IMG/VR virus record: IMGVR_UViG_3300033145_000897
Span: 1-44,559 of that record
Strand: one strand, 5' to 3'
DNA: 44,559 nt
Source: a virus
Below, piece after piece: positions 7,186 through 16,440 of this stretch. Numbering within the stretch: position 1 is the first letter of the stretch; each line of letters begins with the position of its first letter. The translations under genes and the position numbers were made by a program. The notes under the pieces are model-generated. The model was not told the origin of the DNA. It searched no databases and saw only the letters and a list, made by a program, of their open reading frames with translations.

Positions 7186-9732
7186 ATGGCTACTTACAAT
7201 ATATCGACATTAGCACAATTACAGGCGATGGCCTCTCACCTTGCCGATGATTGTGTGTTGTTGAAAAATATAGACGCCAGTACTACGAGACAATGGAATG
7301 CTGTTGCTGGTTACGGCAATATATATTACGGTTTTCGACCTATTGGATTACCAGGCACACCTTTCACCGGCACATTTAACGGTGGCGGTCATACTATAAG
7401 CAATTTATATATTAACCGTACCACAACTTATGGCACTACGCCGAATGGGTATAACGTATGCGGTATGCTTGGCCAGGTAAAAAGAGGCGCCGCTGCCAAT
7501 GGATTTATTAAAGACCTCAATATTCTAAATGCAGACATAACAGGATGGGAAAATGCGAGCATTCTTGCTGGCACAGTAGATGCAGACGCCACTGCAAATC
7601 TTGAAATAAGCAATGTAACAACATCTGGTAGTGTTGTTTTTCAAAGGTCAACCGGCGGTGGCATGGTGGGTTCTTGTGCCAAGGCAACTTTTGATAGTTG
7701 CAGTACGTCTGCATCAGTAACAAAATCAACTACTGACCCTGTTGTGGTTGCTATGACAATAGGCGCTTTTTGCGGGTCATTAGAAGGGGATTTTACGGAT
7801 TGTTCCGCCGCAGGCAAGGTAACCGTAACAATGACTGGCACAGCAAACGACCATTCTATAGGCGGTTTTTGTGGCGTAATTAGTGGCACAACAACAATTC
7901 AAGGTTGTACGGCCACGGGCGATGTAGCAGTAAACATATCTACTACTGGAACTGTTAAAGTTGGGGGATTTTCTGGCAATGTACCAGGTGGTACTGTAAC
8001 CATAACGGAATGTTTTGCGCATGGCGACGTAACATTTGCCGGAACTGGCCCTGCCTATGTAGGTGGTTTTGTCAGTTATTTAACCGAAACGATAACAAAG
8101 TGCGGGTCGGAAGGCGATGTTGAAAATAGCAGTGCCGATGCAACTACAAATTTTTCTGGTGGTTTTGCTGGCTTGTGTCAAACAGGTACTTCAATAGCAA
8201 ATTCTTACGCAAAAGGAAAAGTTTGTGAAGACGGAATAAGTCATGCAAGCGCAAGAATTGGTGGTTTTACCGGTGGACTTGCCAACGGAACAATAGCAAC
8301 CAGTTATTCTTCAGGTGCGGTATATGCTACAGGCGCGCCAACTAACGGTGGCGGATTTGGCGGTGTCGATGATAGTGGGACGTGGACTGATTGTTTTTGG
8401 GATAAGACAACGAGCGGATGGACTACAAGCGCCGGTGGGACAGGAAAAACCACTGCCGAAATGCACTTGGAAGCCACTTTTACTAATTGGGACTTCGATG
8501 ATGTTTGGGATATAGCGACATTTACAAGAGCGCCGGGTTCGGGCGTAACTGTATGGCTAAGCAAAGTAGGTGATTATGAAAATTTCAAAGCGGGCGTCAA
8601 CGATGCAGATTCTTTCTCATTACAGTTGACCACCGCAAATACAATCCTGTGGATGGAGGCGTTTGAGGCAGTAGTTATCGGGACTTCCGGCGATGAGTGG
8701 GTTATGAAGTCAAACAAACTCGATACGCCGCTAACACCGAATAGTTGGGGGGTTAGGCAGCAAACAAATTACGGCAGCAAAAATGTTCAAGCCCTGAAAG
8801 TGAATGAGACCATCCTTTTTATTGATTATGTGGGCCGTAAGTTGAGAGAAATGACGTATAGCTATGCGGACGAAAAATATGTTGCACCCGACTTGACTGC
8901 GCTGGCCGAACATATCACAAAGAGTGGCGTTACAAGCATGGCACACCAGAGAAATCCTTCACCGATGATATGGGCCACACTTATCGATGGTACTTTGATA
9001 GGTATAATATACGACCGTGAACAAGATACTATTGCCTGGGCGACATATCCTGTCGGCGGAACTGATGTCGTAGTGCAGTCTGTATGCGTAACGCCTGGCA
9101 CATCAGAGGATAGGGTTACGATTAGTGTTCGCCGAACAATCAACACCGCTTCGGTAACATACATTGAGGAGCTTGCTTCGCGGACTTTCACAGCGATAGA
9201 AGATTGTTTCTTTGTCGATTCAGGTGTAACAGTTGAAAACTCTCCGGCCTCCGCAACGCTGGCGGGGCTTGACCACCTTATAGGCGAAACTGTCAAGGTA
9301 CTTGGGGACGGAGTTGACTATGAACCTACGGCGGTTGTCAATGCAAGCGGTGAGGTTACAATATCGACAGCAGTAGAAAAGGCACAGGCAGGGCTTGCCT
9401 TTGCTTCGATAATACAGCCGATGCGTATTGTGGTAAACAGTCAAGAGGGTACGTCCCTCGGTAGTATCACACGCATTAACGAAATAGTCGCCCTGTTCTT
9501 GGACACAGGCGCTGCGCAGTACGGCTCAAGTGAAGACGATATGCACGATATAGACTTCACCGATGACCGATGGGTAAACAACAGCGAAATAACGGGATTG
9601 TTTTCCGGCGAAGTTGTTTTGAGTATGCCTGGCGGGTTCAGTTCGCAAAACTCGATAATCATAAAAACCGAAGCGCCGATGCCTTGTACGCTTGCCGCGC
9701 TTGTCGCAAAGTTGGATGTAACCGGGAGGTAG
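7186..9732 (+). CDS. GLUG-repeat domain fused to C-terminal half of gp12-like nozzle
   Basis: 848 residues. Residues 1 to about 440 are a GLUG-repeat domain: an N-terminal cap (YNISTLAQLQAMASHLADDC, then GTFNGGGHTISNLYINR), about nine repeats of GGF.G...(T/I)..C.A.G.V type, and the classic ending FWDKTTSGWTTSAGGTGKTT then TNWDFDDVWDI. Residues from about 455 (VTVWLSKVGDYENFKAGV) onward are the missing half of the nozzle, ending with the SMPGGFSSQNSIIIKTEAP region expected there. GLUG domains occur in bacterial surface and adhesin-like proteins. On a nozzle at the distal tail tip the domain could bind the host surface. No SD core precedes the ATG. Confidence 0.85.
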   Translation: MATYNISTLAQLQAMASHLADDCVLLKNIDASTTRQWNAVAGYGNIYYGFRPIGLPGTPFTGTFNGGGHTISNLYINRTTTYGTTPNGYNVCGMLGQVKRGAAANGFIKDLNILNADITGWENASILAGTVDADATANLEISNVTTSGSVVFQRSTGGGMVGSCAKATFDSCSTSASVTKSTTDPVVVAMTIGAFCGSLEGDFTDCSAAGKVTVTMTGTANDHSIGGFCGVISGTTTIQGCTATGDVAVNISTTGTVKVGGFSGNVPGGTVTITECFAHGDVTFAGTGPAYVGGFVSYLTETITKCGSEGDVENSSADATTNFSGGFAGLCQTGTSIANSYAKGKVCEDGISHASARIGGFTGGLANGTIATSYSSGAVYATGAPTNGGGFGGVDDSGTWTDCFWDKTTSGWTTSAGGTGKTTAEMHLEATFTNWDFDDVWDIATFTRAPGSGVTVWLSKVGDYENFKAGVNDADSFSLQLTTANTILWMEAFEAVVIGTSGDEWVMKSNKLDTPLTPNSWGVRQQTNYGSKNVQALKVNETILFIDYVGRKLREMTYSYADEKYVAPDLTALAEHITKSGVTSMAHQRNPSPMIWATLIDGTLIGIIYDREQDTIAWATYPVGGTDVVVQSVCVTPGTSEDRVTISVRRTINTASVTYIEELASRTFTAIEDCFFVDSGVTVENSPASATLAGLDHLIGETVKVLGDGVDYEPTAVVNASGEVTISTAVEKAQAGLAFASIIQPMRIVVNSQEGTSLGSITRINEIVALFLDTGAAQYGSSEDDMHDIDFTDDRWVNNSEITGLFSGEVVLSMPGGFSSQNSIIIKTEAPMPCTLAALVAKLDVTGR

Positions 9733-9736
9733 ATTT

Positions 9737-10183
9737 ATGGAATCTTGCTCTGAACTAATTGAACTTCGTGATGCGACCGAACAAGATTTGGCGTTTGTTC
9801 GCCTGTACCCCATAAACCCGGAAGTAACGAAAAATTTTGCGGATGTGAAGATTGCCGGATGGGCCAAAACAGGTCTGATAAATAATCAAATCCTGGGTGT
9901 TGGTGGCGTTGCTGTTTTTTGGCCGGGCGTTGGAGAAGGATGGTATGCTCTGAGTGAACATGCCAATACTTACAAAATGGCAGTAGGTTTGTTTTTAGCC
10001 AGATTTATTGACATCGCGGCTGAGGAATTGAAATTGCACCGATTCCAAGCGACGATCAGAACGGACTTTGTGAAGGCTATTAAACTGGTAGAAGTTGCTG
10101 GGCTTAAGAACGAAACACCAAATGCCATGAAGCAATACACCGAAGACAAAAAAGACGCTTATATGTATGCAAAACTCTTTTAG
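9737..10183 (+). CDS. gp13-like protein with GNAT-type fold
   Basis: 148 residues with GGGAGG as ribosome site (9725-9730). It has an N-terminal LIELRDATEQDLAFVR strand-helix, a central WYALSEHANTYKMAVGLFLA and RFQATIRTDFVKAIKLVEVAG, the arrangement of an acetyltransferase-like (GNAT) domain. In podoviruses a GNAT-like protein lies at the T7 gp13 position, just before the ejection proteins, and is needed for virion assembly in T7. Acetyl-CoA-binding residues are not clear, so an enzymatic role is uncertain. Confidence 0.72.
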   Translation: MESCSELIELRDATEQDLAFVRLYPINPEVTKNFADVKIAGWAKTGLINNQILGVGGVAVFWPGVGEGWYALSEHANTYKMAVGLFLARFIDIAAEELKLHRFQATIRTDFVKAIKLVEVAGLKNETPNAMKQYTEDKKDAYMYAKLF

Positions 10184-10194
10184 GACATAAGATC

Positions 10195-10701
10195 ATGGGA
10201 CTTGAAACTCTTGCAATAATGGCGATAGCAGGCAGCCAGATTCAGGCCGGTCGGGAGGCGTCGGCAGAAGGTAAGTCTCGACAGAATATGGCAAATTATA
10301 ACGCACAGATGCAGGAGCGAGAGGCCAAAGCGATTGAGCAGAGAACAGCCGTGGAGCAACGCAGGCAGGCCGAAGCCGCTGCGAGGCAACAGAGTTCCCT
10401 TGAAGCCGGATTAGGCGCCGCCGGGGCCGTAACGACCGCTGGGGCGCCACTCATGCTTCAAGCTAAACAGGCCAGCGAATCCGAACTTGAGAACCTGATG
10501 ATAGGCTATACCGGACGCGAACAGGCAACGGCGGCAAGAACGCAAGCGAAACTCGATAGAATGGGAGGCAAGCTCGCGAGGCAGAGAGGCAAAGCCATAG
10601 CAACAGGTAAATATATAGGCGCAGGAACAACACTGCTTACCGGATTTGCCAAGGGTGGAAACAAAGACTTATCTCTCGCAAAAAAACATGGGATACGATA
10701 A
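10195..10701 (+). CDS. Internal virion (ejection) protein, gp14-like
   Basis: 168 residues. The sequence is Ala, Gln and Glu rich and helical: an N-terminal hydrophobic helix (LETLAIMAIAGSQIQAG), a long coiled-coil-like QEREAKAIEQRTAVEQRRQ region, and a Gly-rich second hydrophobic segment (KYIGAGTTLLTGFAKGG). This is the pattern of gp14-type proteins that form an outer-membrane channel for DNA ejection. It is the first of three adjacent ejection genes and its stop overlaps the next start (10701). Confidence 0.8.
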   Translation: MGLETLAIMAIAGSQIQAGREASAEGKSRQNMANYNAQMQEREAKAIEQRTAVEQRRQAEAAARQQSSLEAGLGAAGAVTTAGAPLMLQAKQASESELENLMIGYTGREQATAARTQAKLDRMGGKLARQRGKAIATGKYIGAGTTLLTGFAKGGNKDLSLAKKHGIR

Positions 10702-12161
10702 TGGCTGAATTTCCTGGAATCCAATATGCTCAAGAGGTGCCTGGCGTAGTCAGACAACCCCGCGCTGCGCTGGACGTATCGACGGGTCAAGAAGAAATTG
10801 CAAGAGGACTAATGCAATTCGGTGGGGCCTTGGCGGGTATTGCAGACACTATTCATCAACAGGAGTCCGCCGCCGAATACTCCGAACTGAAACGACAGGT
10901 TGATGAAAGAGGTTTTGCCGCCTACAACTCGGTAACAGGCGACGAGGAAGCTGATGTAGAACTGTGGGAGAACTTTGAGAAAGACCTCGGAACCTTGCAA
11001 TCGAAAAGGCCGAATGTGCAAGCGGCCCTGCAAGGTCATATCAACGAAGTAATGCCGAACTGGCAGGACAGTTTCAATAAGCACAGTCTCGGCGTGCGGA
11101 AAAGGAACGCCCACGCCAAATTTGAATTAGAAGGCGGGAGTGCGTTAGCAAGCGGAAATCTCACAGAGTACCACCAACAGTTGAACACGCGATTGGCCGT
11201 GAAAGATATAACCCAGGCCGAGTTTGATTTCAAGACGAAGAACGCTGTTCCCGATTCAGTTCTTGAACAGTCCAGGCATCTTGTTGCAAGTGATAACGCT
11301 GAGAGTTTCGTGAAAGCAACTAACATGCTCAATTCCCTTGATGAAAAAACTCTCAACACAGAGCAACTTGAGTACCGAAATAAGTTACTGAGGATGACAG
11401 AGCAAACATCAAAGGCCAAATCCGATAAAGCTCTAACTGATGTAATCATTCAAAAAGAAAACCTCAAAGATGCTACGCCCACAGAGAAAGCCAACGCCAC
11501 AGCCCAAATGAAACAGCAACTTGTTGACGGCGGTGTCAAGGGCGATGCTTTGGAAAAATGGTTTGGCATCTTGGATAAATGGTCTGGAGGCGACAAAGAC
11601 CCAACGGAAGAATACGACCCGCCAAGAGCAGCCGAAATAAGAGAGCGATGTATGTTAGAGCCGGAAGGCATAACAGATTCACAGATTATGTCTCTTGTCG
11701 GACTTGGTAAAGAAGGAGGAATTACGTCCCAACAAGCACAATCGTTTGTTAATTTGAGAAGGGAAAATATCGACCAGCGTCCATCTTTGCAAAAAGAGCT
11801 ACATGGCAGGAAACAGGACATTCTAAAAGGTATGTATAATGCCGAATTATTCGGCAAAGATGAAGAGGCCGCATTGAAATATAATGATATGGCTGATCGC
11901 CTAACCTTATACGCACATATAAATAAAGATTTTACAAAACAGGAAATGGACGAATTCTTTGAACAGCTTACCGCCGAGCATGAAAAGAAATGGTGGCTTG
12001 GTTGGCTTAAATGGATACAGCCTCCGCAGGAGATTTTGGGTCAAACGTTTAGGAGATACCGTCAGCAAAGAAAACTCGAAGGACTTAAGGGGCAAGCCCA
12101 AACACAGACAGTTGAAAACAGAACAGACGAAGAACTCTTGAAAACAATGATGAGCGAGTAA
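10701..12161 (+). CDS. Internal virion (ejection) protein, gp15-like
   Basis: 486 residues, overlapping the previous gene by one base. Almost entirely helical, with a long stretch of charged residues in the first 300 positions (FEKDLGTLQSKRPNVQAALQ, KHSLGVRKRNAHAKFELEGG) and no membrane segment or signal peptide. Position between the gp14-like and giant gp16-like genes and the composition fit the T7 gp15 type, which forms the periplasmic tube of the ejectosome. T7 gp15 is about 750 residues, so this is shorter. The one-base gap to the next gene suggests coupled synthesis. Confidence 0.78.
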   Translation: MAEFPGIQYAQEVPGVVRQPRAALDVSTGQEEIARGLMQFGGALAGIADTIHQQESAAEYSELKRQVDERGFAAYNSVTGDEEADVELWENFEKDLGTLQSKRPNVQAALQGHINEVMPNWQDSFNKHSLGVRKRNAHAKFELEGGSALASGNLTEYHQQLNTRLAVKDITQAEFDFKTKNAVPDSVLEQSRHLVASDNAESFVKATNMLNSLDEKTLNTEQLEYRNKLLRMTEQTSKAKSDKALTDVIIQKENLKDATPTEKANATAQMKQQLVDGGVKGDALEKWFGILDKWSGGDKDPTEEYDPPRAAEIRERCMLEPEGITDSQIMSLVGLGKEGGITSQQAQSFVNLRRENIDQRPSLQKELHGRKQDILKGMYNAELFGKDEEAALKYNDMADRLTLYAHINKDFTKQEMDEFFEQLTAEHEKKWWLGWLKWIQPPQEILGQTFRRYRQQRKLEGLKGQAQTQTVENRTDEELLKTMMSE

Positions 12162-12162
12162 T

Positions 12163-15100
12163 ATGCCCACACTTGTCGAAAAATCAGCCGCCTTAGACGA
12201 ACTCGAGCGCAGGCATGGGGCAAGCCTTGAGTTGGATGAACTGCGAAGAAGATACGCTTTGCCGGAAGATGAGATTGATGGAACGAAGATAAAGGCTGAC
12301 ATCCCCGCTGGCGATAATCTGATTGACAAACAACCGAGCTACAGACGTATCTACGAAGATATTCTATCCGGCAAAGAAGATTGGGATTCATACATACCGG
12401 CAAATAAAAGGACACAGTTGCAGGCCGCGTTCCCTAACAACTATGAAGAAAACAGCAAGCGATTGGTAAACTCGGCTTATTTTGCCGACCAACTTGGAAT
12501 AGATATAGAGTCTGCTTATATAACACACGATCAACTTGCCAATACGCTCTTGAAAGAAAAAACGCCCGGACGTGCTTTCGAGCGCATAAAAAACAGATTC
12601 AACAATGGCCGAGTTCAGGTTCAGGTAATGGACATGGGCTACAATCTTGTGCTTGGCAGAGGCGATGAGGAGGAAACACTCAAGGCAATAGAACGTCTCA
12701 GGGGGCAACTAACGCCGGATGCCAGACAGGATTTACGCAATCTCGGCGAACAAATGATGGGAGCAACCGCCGAGCAACTGCCCTTTATGTGGGAGGCAAT
12801 AAAGGCTTCTCCCTGGGGCGCTGCGTCCGGGGGTTTGATTGGCGCCTTGATGGCAACGGTGGCGGGTCAGGCAGGGCCACAGGTGGCGACACTTGAAGAA
12901 GTAGTTACCGTGCCAGCCGGCACAATGCTCGGCATAAAAGTAGGTGGTGGGCTTGCCGCCGCTAATCGTATTCGACAACTTGAAGCCGGTGGCATGTACC
13001 TCGAACTGCTCGATATGAAAGATGATCTTGGCAGAAAGATAGACCCGCGAATAGCCAAGGTAACTGCTCACGCAGTCGGCGTCATAAACGGAGGAATAGA
13101 ACTTGCTGAATGGGCGATCATCTTATCTACGTTCGGGATAGGAACAAAAGTCTTTGAAAAAGCGGCTTCGAAGGCAACGGCAAAATTATTTGCCAAAGGA
13201 ACCTTGAAGCAAATAGCGGCCAAATACGCCCTAAAGTTCTCGGTAGCTTTATCGGGTGAAGTTCTACAGGAGAATTGGCAGGAATCTAACAATATCGTCT
13301 TTGGCGAACTTGCCAAAGCAATCAACAATGAAACCAAAGGCACGGATATAAAGCATATAACCAAAGAAGAACTACTGAATCGGTATTATCAAATTACCAC
13401 CGAATCCCTAAAAGGCTTTCCTTTGCTTCTGGCGCCCGGGACGATCATCTCTGGAGCAAGAGAGGTCGTAACCAGGCCAAAAGCAGCCAAGAAGGGGGCG
13501 CCAGTGGTCGAAGGGCCTGCTGAAGCACCCATGGCCCCCAAAGCGCCAGAGGCGAAGGTGGAGCCTGTGAGAGCAAAAAAGGTAGATATTACCAAGCCAT
13601 TTGTGAGCGACACAAGCAAAGTGTCCACTAAGGAGGATAAAGCCAAGGCAGAAGAAGAAGAAAAGAAATTTAAGGTAGAGCCAGGCGAGGGCAAATATAA
13701 GGTATATGAAGTGGGCGAAGCGGACACGGAAGCGTTTTGGTGGGAAACTAATAATAAAGAAGCAGCGGACGCTTTTGCCGCCACCTATAGTGAGAGCATG
13801 TTCACTATGGGTACATTCGAGGTTCGTGAGTCTTTGGAAGAAGTAGAATTTACCCCACAGGAGAAAGCCGACCTCGCTCAACTTGAGGCTTTGCCGACAG
13901 AAGAATACAAACCATCAGGCCGCAAGCCCACCAAGGCAGTGAGAGAGTTCCTTACCCCCGGCTCAACAGTTGAGAAGGTTGTTGCTGAGTCCAAAGCGTT
14001 GCAAGCTGCAATGAAAAAGGCCGCTCAAGCTGCACGAAAAGCCTTTGTTGAAGGCAAAAAAACAGGGATCGCCAAAGCTAAACAGCATTACGCAGACTTG
14101 AAAGCGGCTGAAAAAGCCCGCAAGGAATTGAAGTCGCGTATCGGGAAGGCCGTAAAAAGGATAACAAAAAAGCCTTCAAAGACTGTTGGTTTTTTCTACC
14201 GTGAGGCCATCGAGGTTCTTCAGCAAGGGATAGACCCCAAATTCAGAGCTAAAAAGACATTGGCTCAGCGGCAAAAAACAAGGGAATTCCTCGAACGCGC
14301 AACGCCGGAACAACTAAAAGACTTCCCACAAAAACTTGCACGGAAACTTGCTCAGAAAGATTTGGCACAATACACAGTTGAGGAACTTGAGCAGATTGCC
14401 GCCGACATCACAAAACTTGAAAAGATAGGCAGAACAAAGAAGAAGGCCCGGCTTGCTGTTGAAAAAGCTACGAGAGAAAAGAATGTAACGCAATTAACCA
14501 AGAGCGCCGCCAAAGTAGCACCTATTGAACCGGCCCCTAAAGGCATTGATTTTAGCGGAGAAGGAATCCTTGAAGCAATGAAGGCCGGTTATCTGTGGAC
14601 ATTACGAATGCCCCGGATATTTGATTGGCTGGACGGCAAGAAAGGTACATTTGGTGGCTTGTGGCACAGGCTGTTTTATGATCAGGTTAACCAACTAACA
14701 AACGCCGAGCTTACTCAGACAGACTCAAGAACCGAATCCGGTGCATCGAAGATGAAAGAATTAGGTATCACGGTAAACGATTTGACCGAGGTAACAGATT
14801 TTTCAGAATTACAAAACGGCCTTGCCCTGACCACAGAACAACAAATGGGGATATACGCCGGTCTCAAAAACAGGCTATCGACCGATGCTATTGTCAACGG
14901 TAATAAAATAACCCTGAAAGCCGCAAATGCCGTGGTAACTAATCTGGCCCAGAAATACAAAGGCATGGCCGATTTTGTCATTGAAGAATACGGAGAACAT
15001 TACAACAAGCTGAGACAAGCTCACATCGAAGCAACGGACACCGATTTGGGGCAAGAAGATTTTTATACAGCGATGATTCGTCTTGAGAAAAACGACCACG

Positions 15101-16428
15101 CGGTTAATGCGGACATGACAGACCAACTTCTCCAGCGCCACGGATTAAAAAGAGGCTACGCGGCAAAAGGCTTTACTATCGACCGAAAAGTGATTGCGCC
15201 TGAACACCAGAAGCCTATTGATATACGCCTTGTCTCTGTTTGGCAAAGCCAGGTAGCAAAACAGGAACATTACATACACTTTGCCAAGCCGTTACAAAAC
15301 CTTCGCAAGATGCTCAGCGATAAAGAAGTCAAAAAAGCAGTTGAGGAAACATTAGGCAAACAGGGCTGGGGTTTGATTGATAACTATCTCAGTCGTGTAG
15401 CAAATCCATCTCTTTACAACGGATTTGACGGCGGGCTAAGAACAGCCTCACGAACTTTACGAGGCAATGTAGCCACAGCTTATCTTGCCCTCAATCTTAT
15501 GACGTTAGGCAAACAAATACCTTCTTTAATTTTATATGCTAAAGATGCAGGGCCAGCCGCCCTGATGAGTTCTATGACTGATTTCGCACAAAATCCACGG
15601 CAAATGTGGGATATGGTCAGAGAAAAAGACCCACAGGTTAAACACGCCTTCATCGAACGCGAATTAGCCGAACTCAGGCAGGCTACAGCAAGCATAAAAG
15701 ATAAGACTATCTTGGATAAATACATCAAGATTACCGCCCAGGTAGGTGACAAAGGAATGATCGGCATTAAGTTTGTTGATGGCATTGTTCGGACAATAGG
15801 CTGGAATGCGGTTTACCAAAAAGCCAGACAGCAGGGATTAAGTGAAGCCGAATCAATCCGGTTGGCTCAAAATGCAACCCTGAGAACGCAACCAGCCGCC
15901 GCCGCAAAAGATGTTGCTCAGCTTTACGCTACAGACGAAATACTAAACTGGTTTACGATGTTCACTAATCAGTTAAATAATCTCTGGAACATAACCACTT
16001 ATGATACCTTTGCGTATTGGAGCAACAAAAAATACCAAGATGTAGCGATGAGCTTAATGGCTGTTTCTTTGAACGCCCTGGCTATATGGATGCTCGTTAA
16101 TAAAAAGTTGCCTGAAGATGAGGATGATTTGCTCGATGTCGCAACAGATCAGGTATTAAATATGCTACCCCTTGTCGGCGCTGGGGCAATGACAGGCAAA
16201 AGGGGATGGGGGACAGTTACGCCACCGCCGATAGAAGCTGTAATAGCAACAACCGCTATTCTTTCAGCCAAGGACAAAGAAAAGGCCGCTACCGAAGCGT
16301 TGGAGAAGTCTTTGGTTTTGACAGGCGCTCCCGTAGTGGCTATAAAAAGAACAGGGAAGTTCCTTGAAACAGGCAAGGCGATAGAACTTATCGGTGGCAG
16401 AAAGAAAGAGAAAAAAATCAGCTTTTAA
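12163..16428 (+). CDS. Giant internal virion (ejection) protein, gp16-like
   Basis: 1421 residues, the largest gene. Hydrophobic or amphipathic segments lie near residues 215-275 (SGGLIGALMATVAGQAGPQV and after), 300-330 and 1300-1375 (LMAVSLNALAIWMLVN, AVIATTAILSA). The middle (about 440-800) is extremely rich in Lys, Ala and Glu, probably extended helices. T7 gp16 begins with a lytic transglycosylase; I do not see that catalytic pattern here, so cell-wall digestion may be done by another virion part. The likely role is the inner-membrane part of the ejectosome that draws DNA into the cell. Role inferred from size, order and membrane segments. Confidence 0.78.
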   Translation: MPTLVEKSAALDELERRHGASLELDELRRRYALPEDEIDGTKIKADIPAGDNLIDKQPSYRRIYEDILSGKEDWDSYIPANKRTQLQAAFPNNYEENSKRLVNSAYFADQLGIDIESAYITHDQLANTLLKEKTPGRAFERIKNRFNNGRVQVQVMDMGYNLVLGRGDEEETLKAIERLRGQLTPDARQDLRNLGEQMMGATAEQLPFMWEAIKASPWGAASGGLIGALMATVAGQAGPQVATLEEVVTVPAGTMLGIKVGGGLAAANRIRQLEAGGMYLELLDMKDDLGRKIDPRIAKVTAHAVGVINGGIELAEWAIILSTFGIGTKVFEKAASKATAKLFAKGTLKQIAAKYALKFSVALSGEVLQENWQESNNIVFGELAKAINNETKGTDIKHITKEELLNRYYQITTESLKGFPLLLAPGTIISGAREVVTRPKAAKKGAPVVEGPAEAPMAPKAPEAKVEPVRAKKVDITKPFVSDTSKVSTKEDKAKAEEEEKKFKVEPGEGKYKVYEVGEADTEAFWWETNNKEAADAFAATYSESMFTMGTFEVRESLEEVEFTPQEKADLAQLEALPTEEYKPSGRKPTKAVREFLTPGSTVEKVVAESKALQAAMKKAAQAARKAFVEGKKTGIAKAKQHYADLKAAEKARKELKSRIGKAVKRITKKPSKTVGFFYREAIEVLQQGIDPKFRAKKTLAQRQKTREFLERATPEQLKDFPQKLARKLAQKDLAQYTVEELEQIAADITKLEKIGRTKKKARLAVEKATREKNVTQLTKSAAKVAPIEPAPKGIDFSGEGILEAMKAGYLWTLRMPRIFDWLDGKKGTFGGLWHRLFYDQVNQLTNAELTQTDSRTESGASKMKELGITVNDLTEVTDFSELQNGLALTTEQQMGIYAGLKNRLSTDAIVNGNKITLKAANAVVTNLAQKYKGMADFVIEEYGEHYNKLRQAHIEATDTDLGQEDFYTAMIRLEKNDHAVNADMTDQLLQRHGLKRGYAAKGFTIDRKVIAPEHQKPIDIRLVSVWQSQVAKQEHYIHFAKPLQNLRKMLSDKEVKKAVEETLGKQGWGLIDNYLSRVANPSLYNGFDGGLRTASRTLRGNVATAYLALNLMTLGKQIPSLILYAKDAGPAALMSSMTDFAQNPRQMWDMVREKDPQVKHAFIERELAELRQATASIKDKTILDKYIKITAQVGDKGMIGIKFVDGIVRTIGWNAVYQKARQQGLSEAESIRLAQNATLRTQPAAAAKDVAQLYATDEILNWFTMFTNQLNNLWNITTYDTFAYWSNKKYQDVAMSLMAVSLNALAIWMLVNKKLPEDEDDLLDVATDQVLNMLPLVGAGAMTGKRGWGTVTPPPIEAVIATTAILSAKDKEKAATEALEKSLVLTGAPVVAIKRTGKFLETGKAIELIGGRKKEKKISF

Positions 16429-16440
16429 GAGAATCTAATT

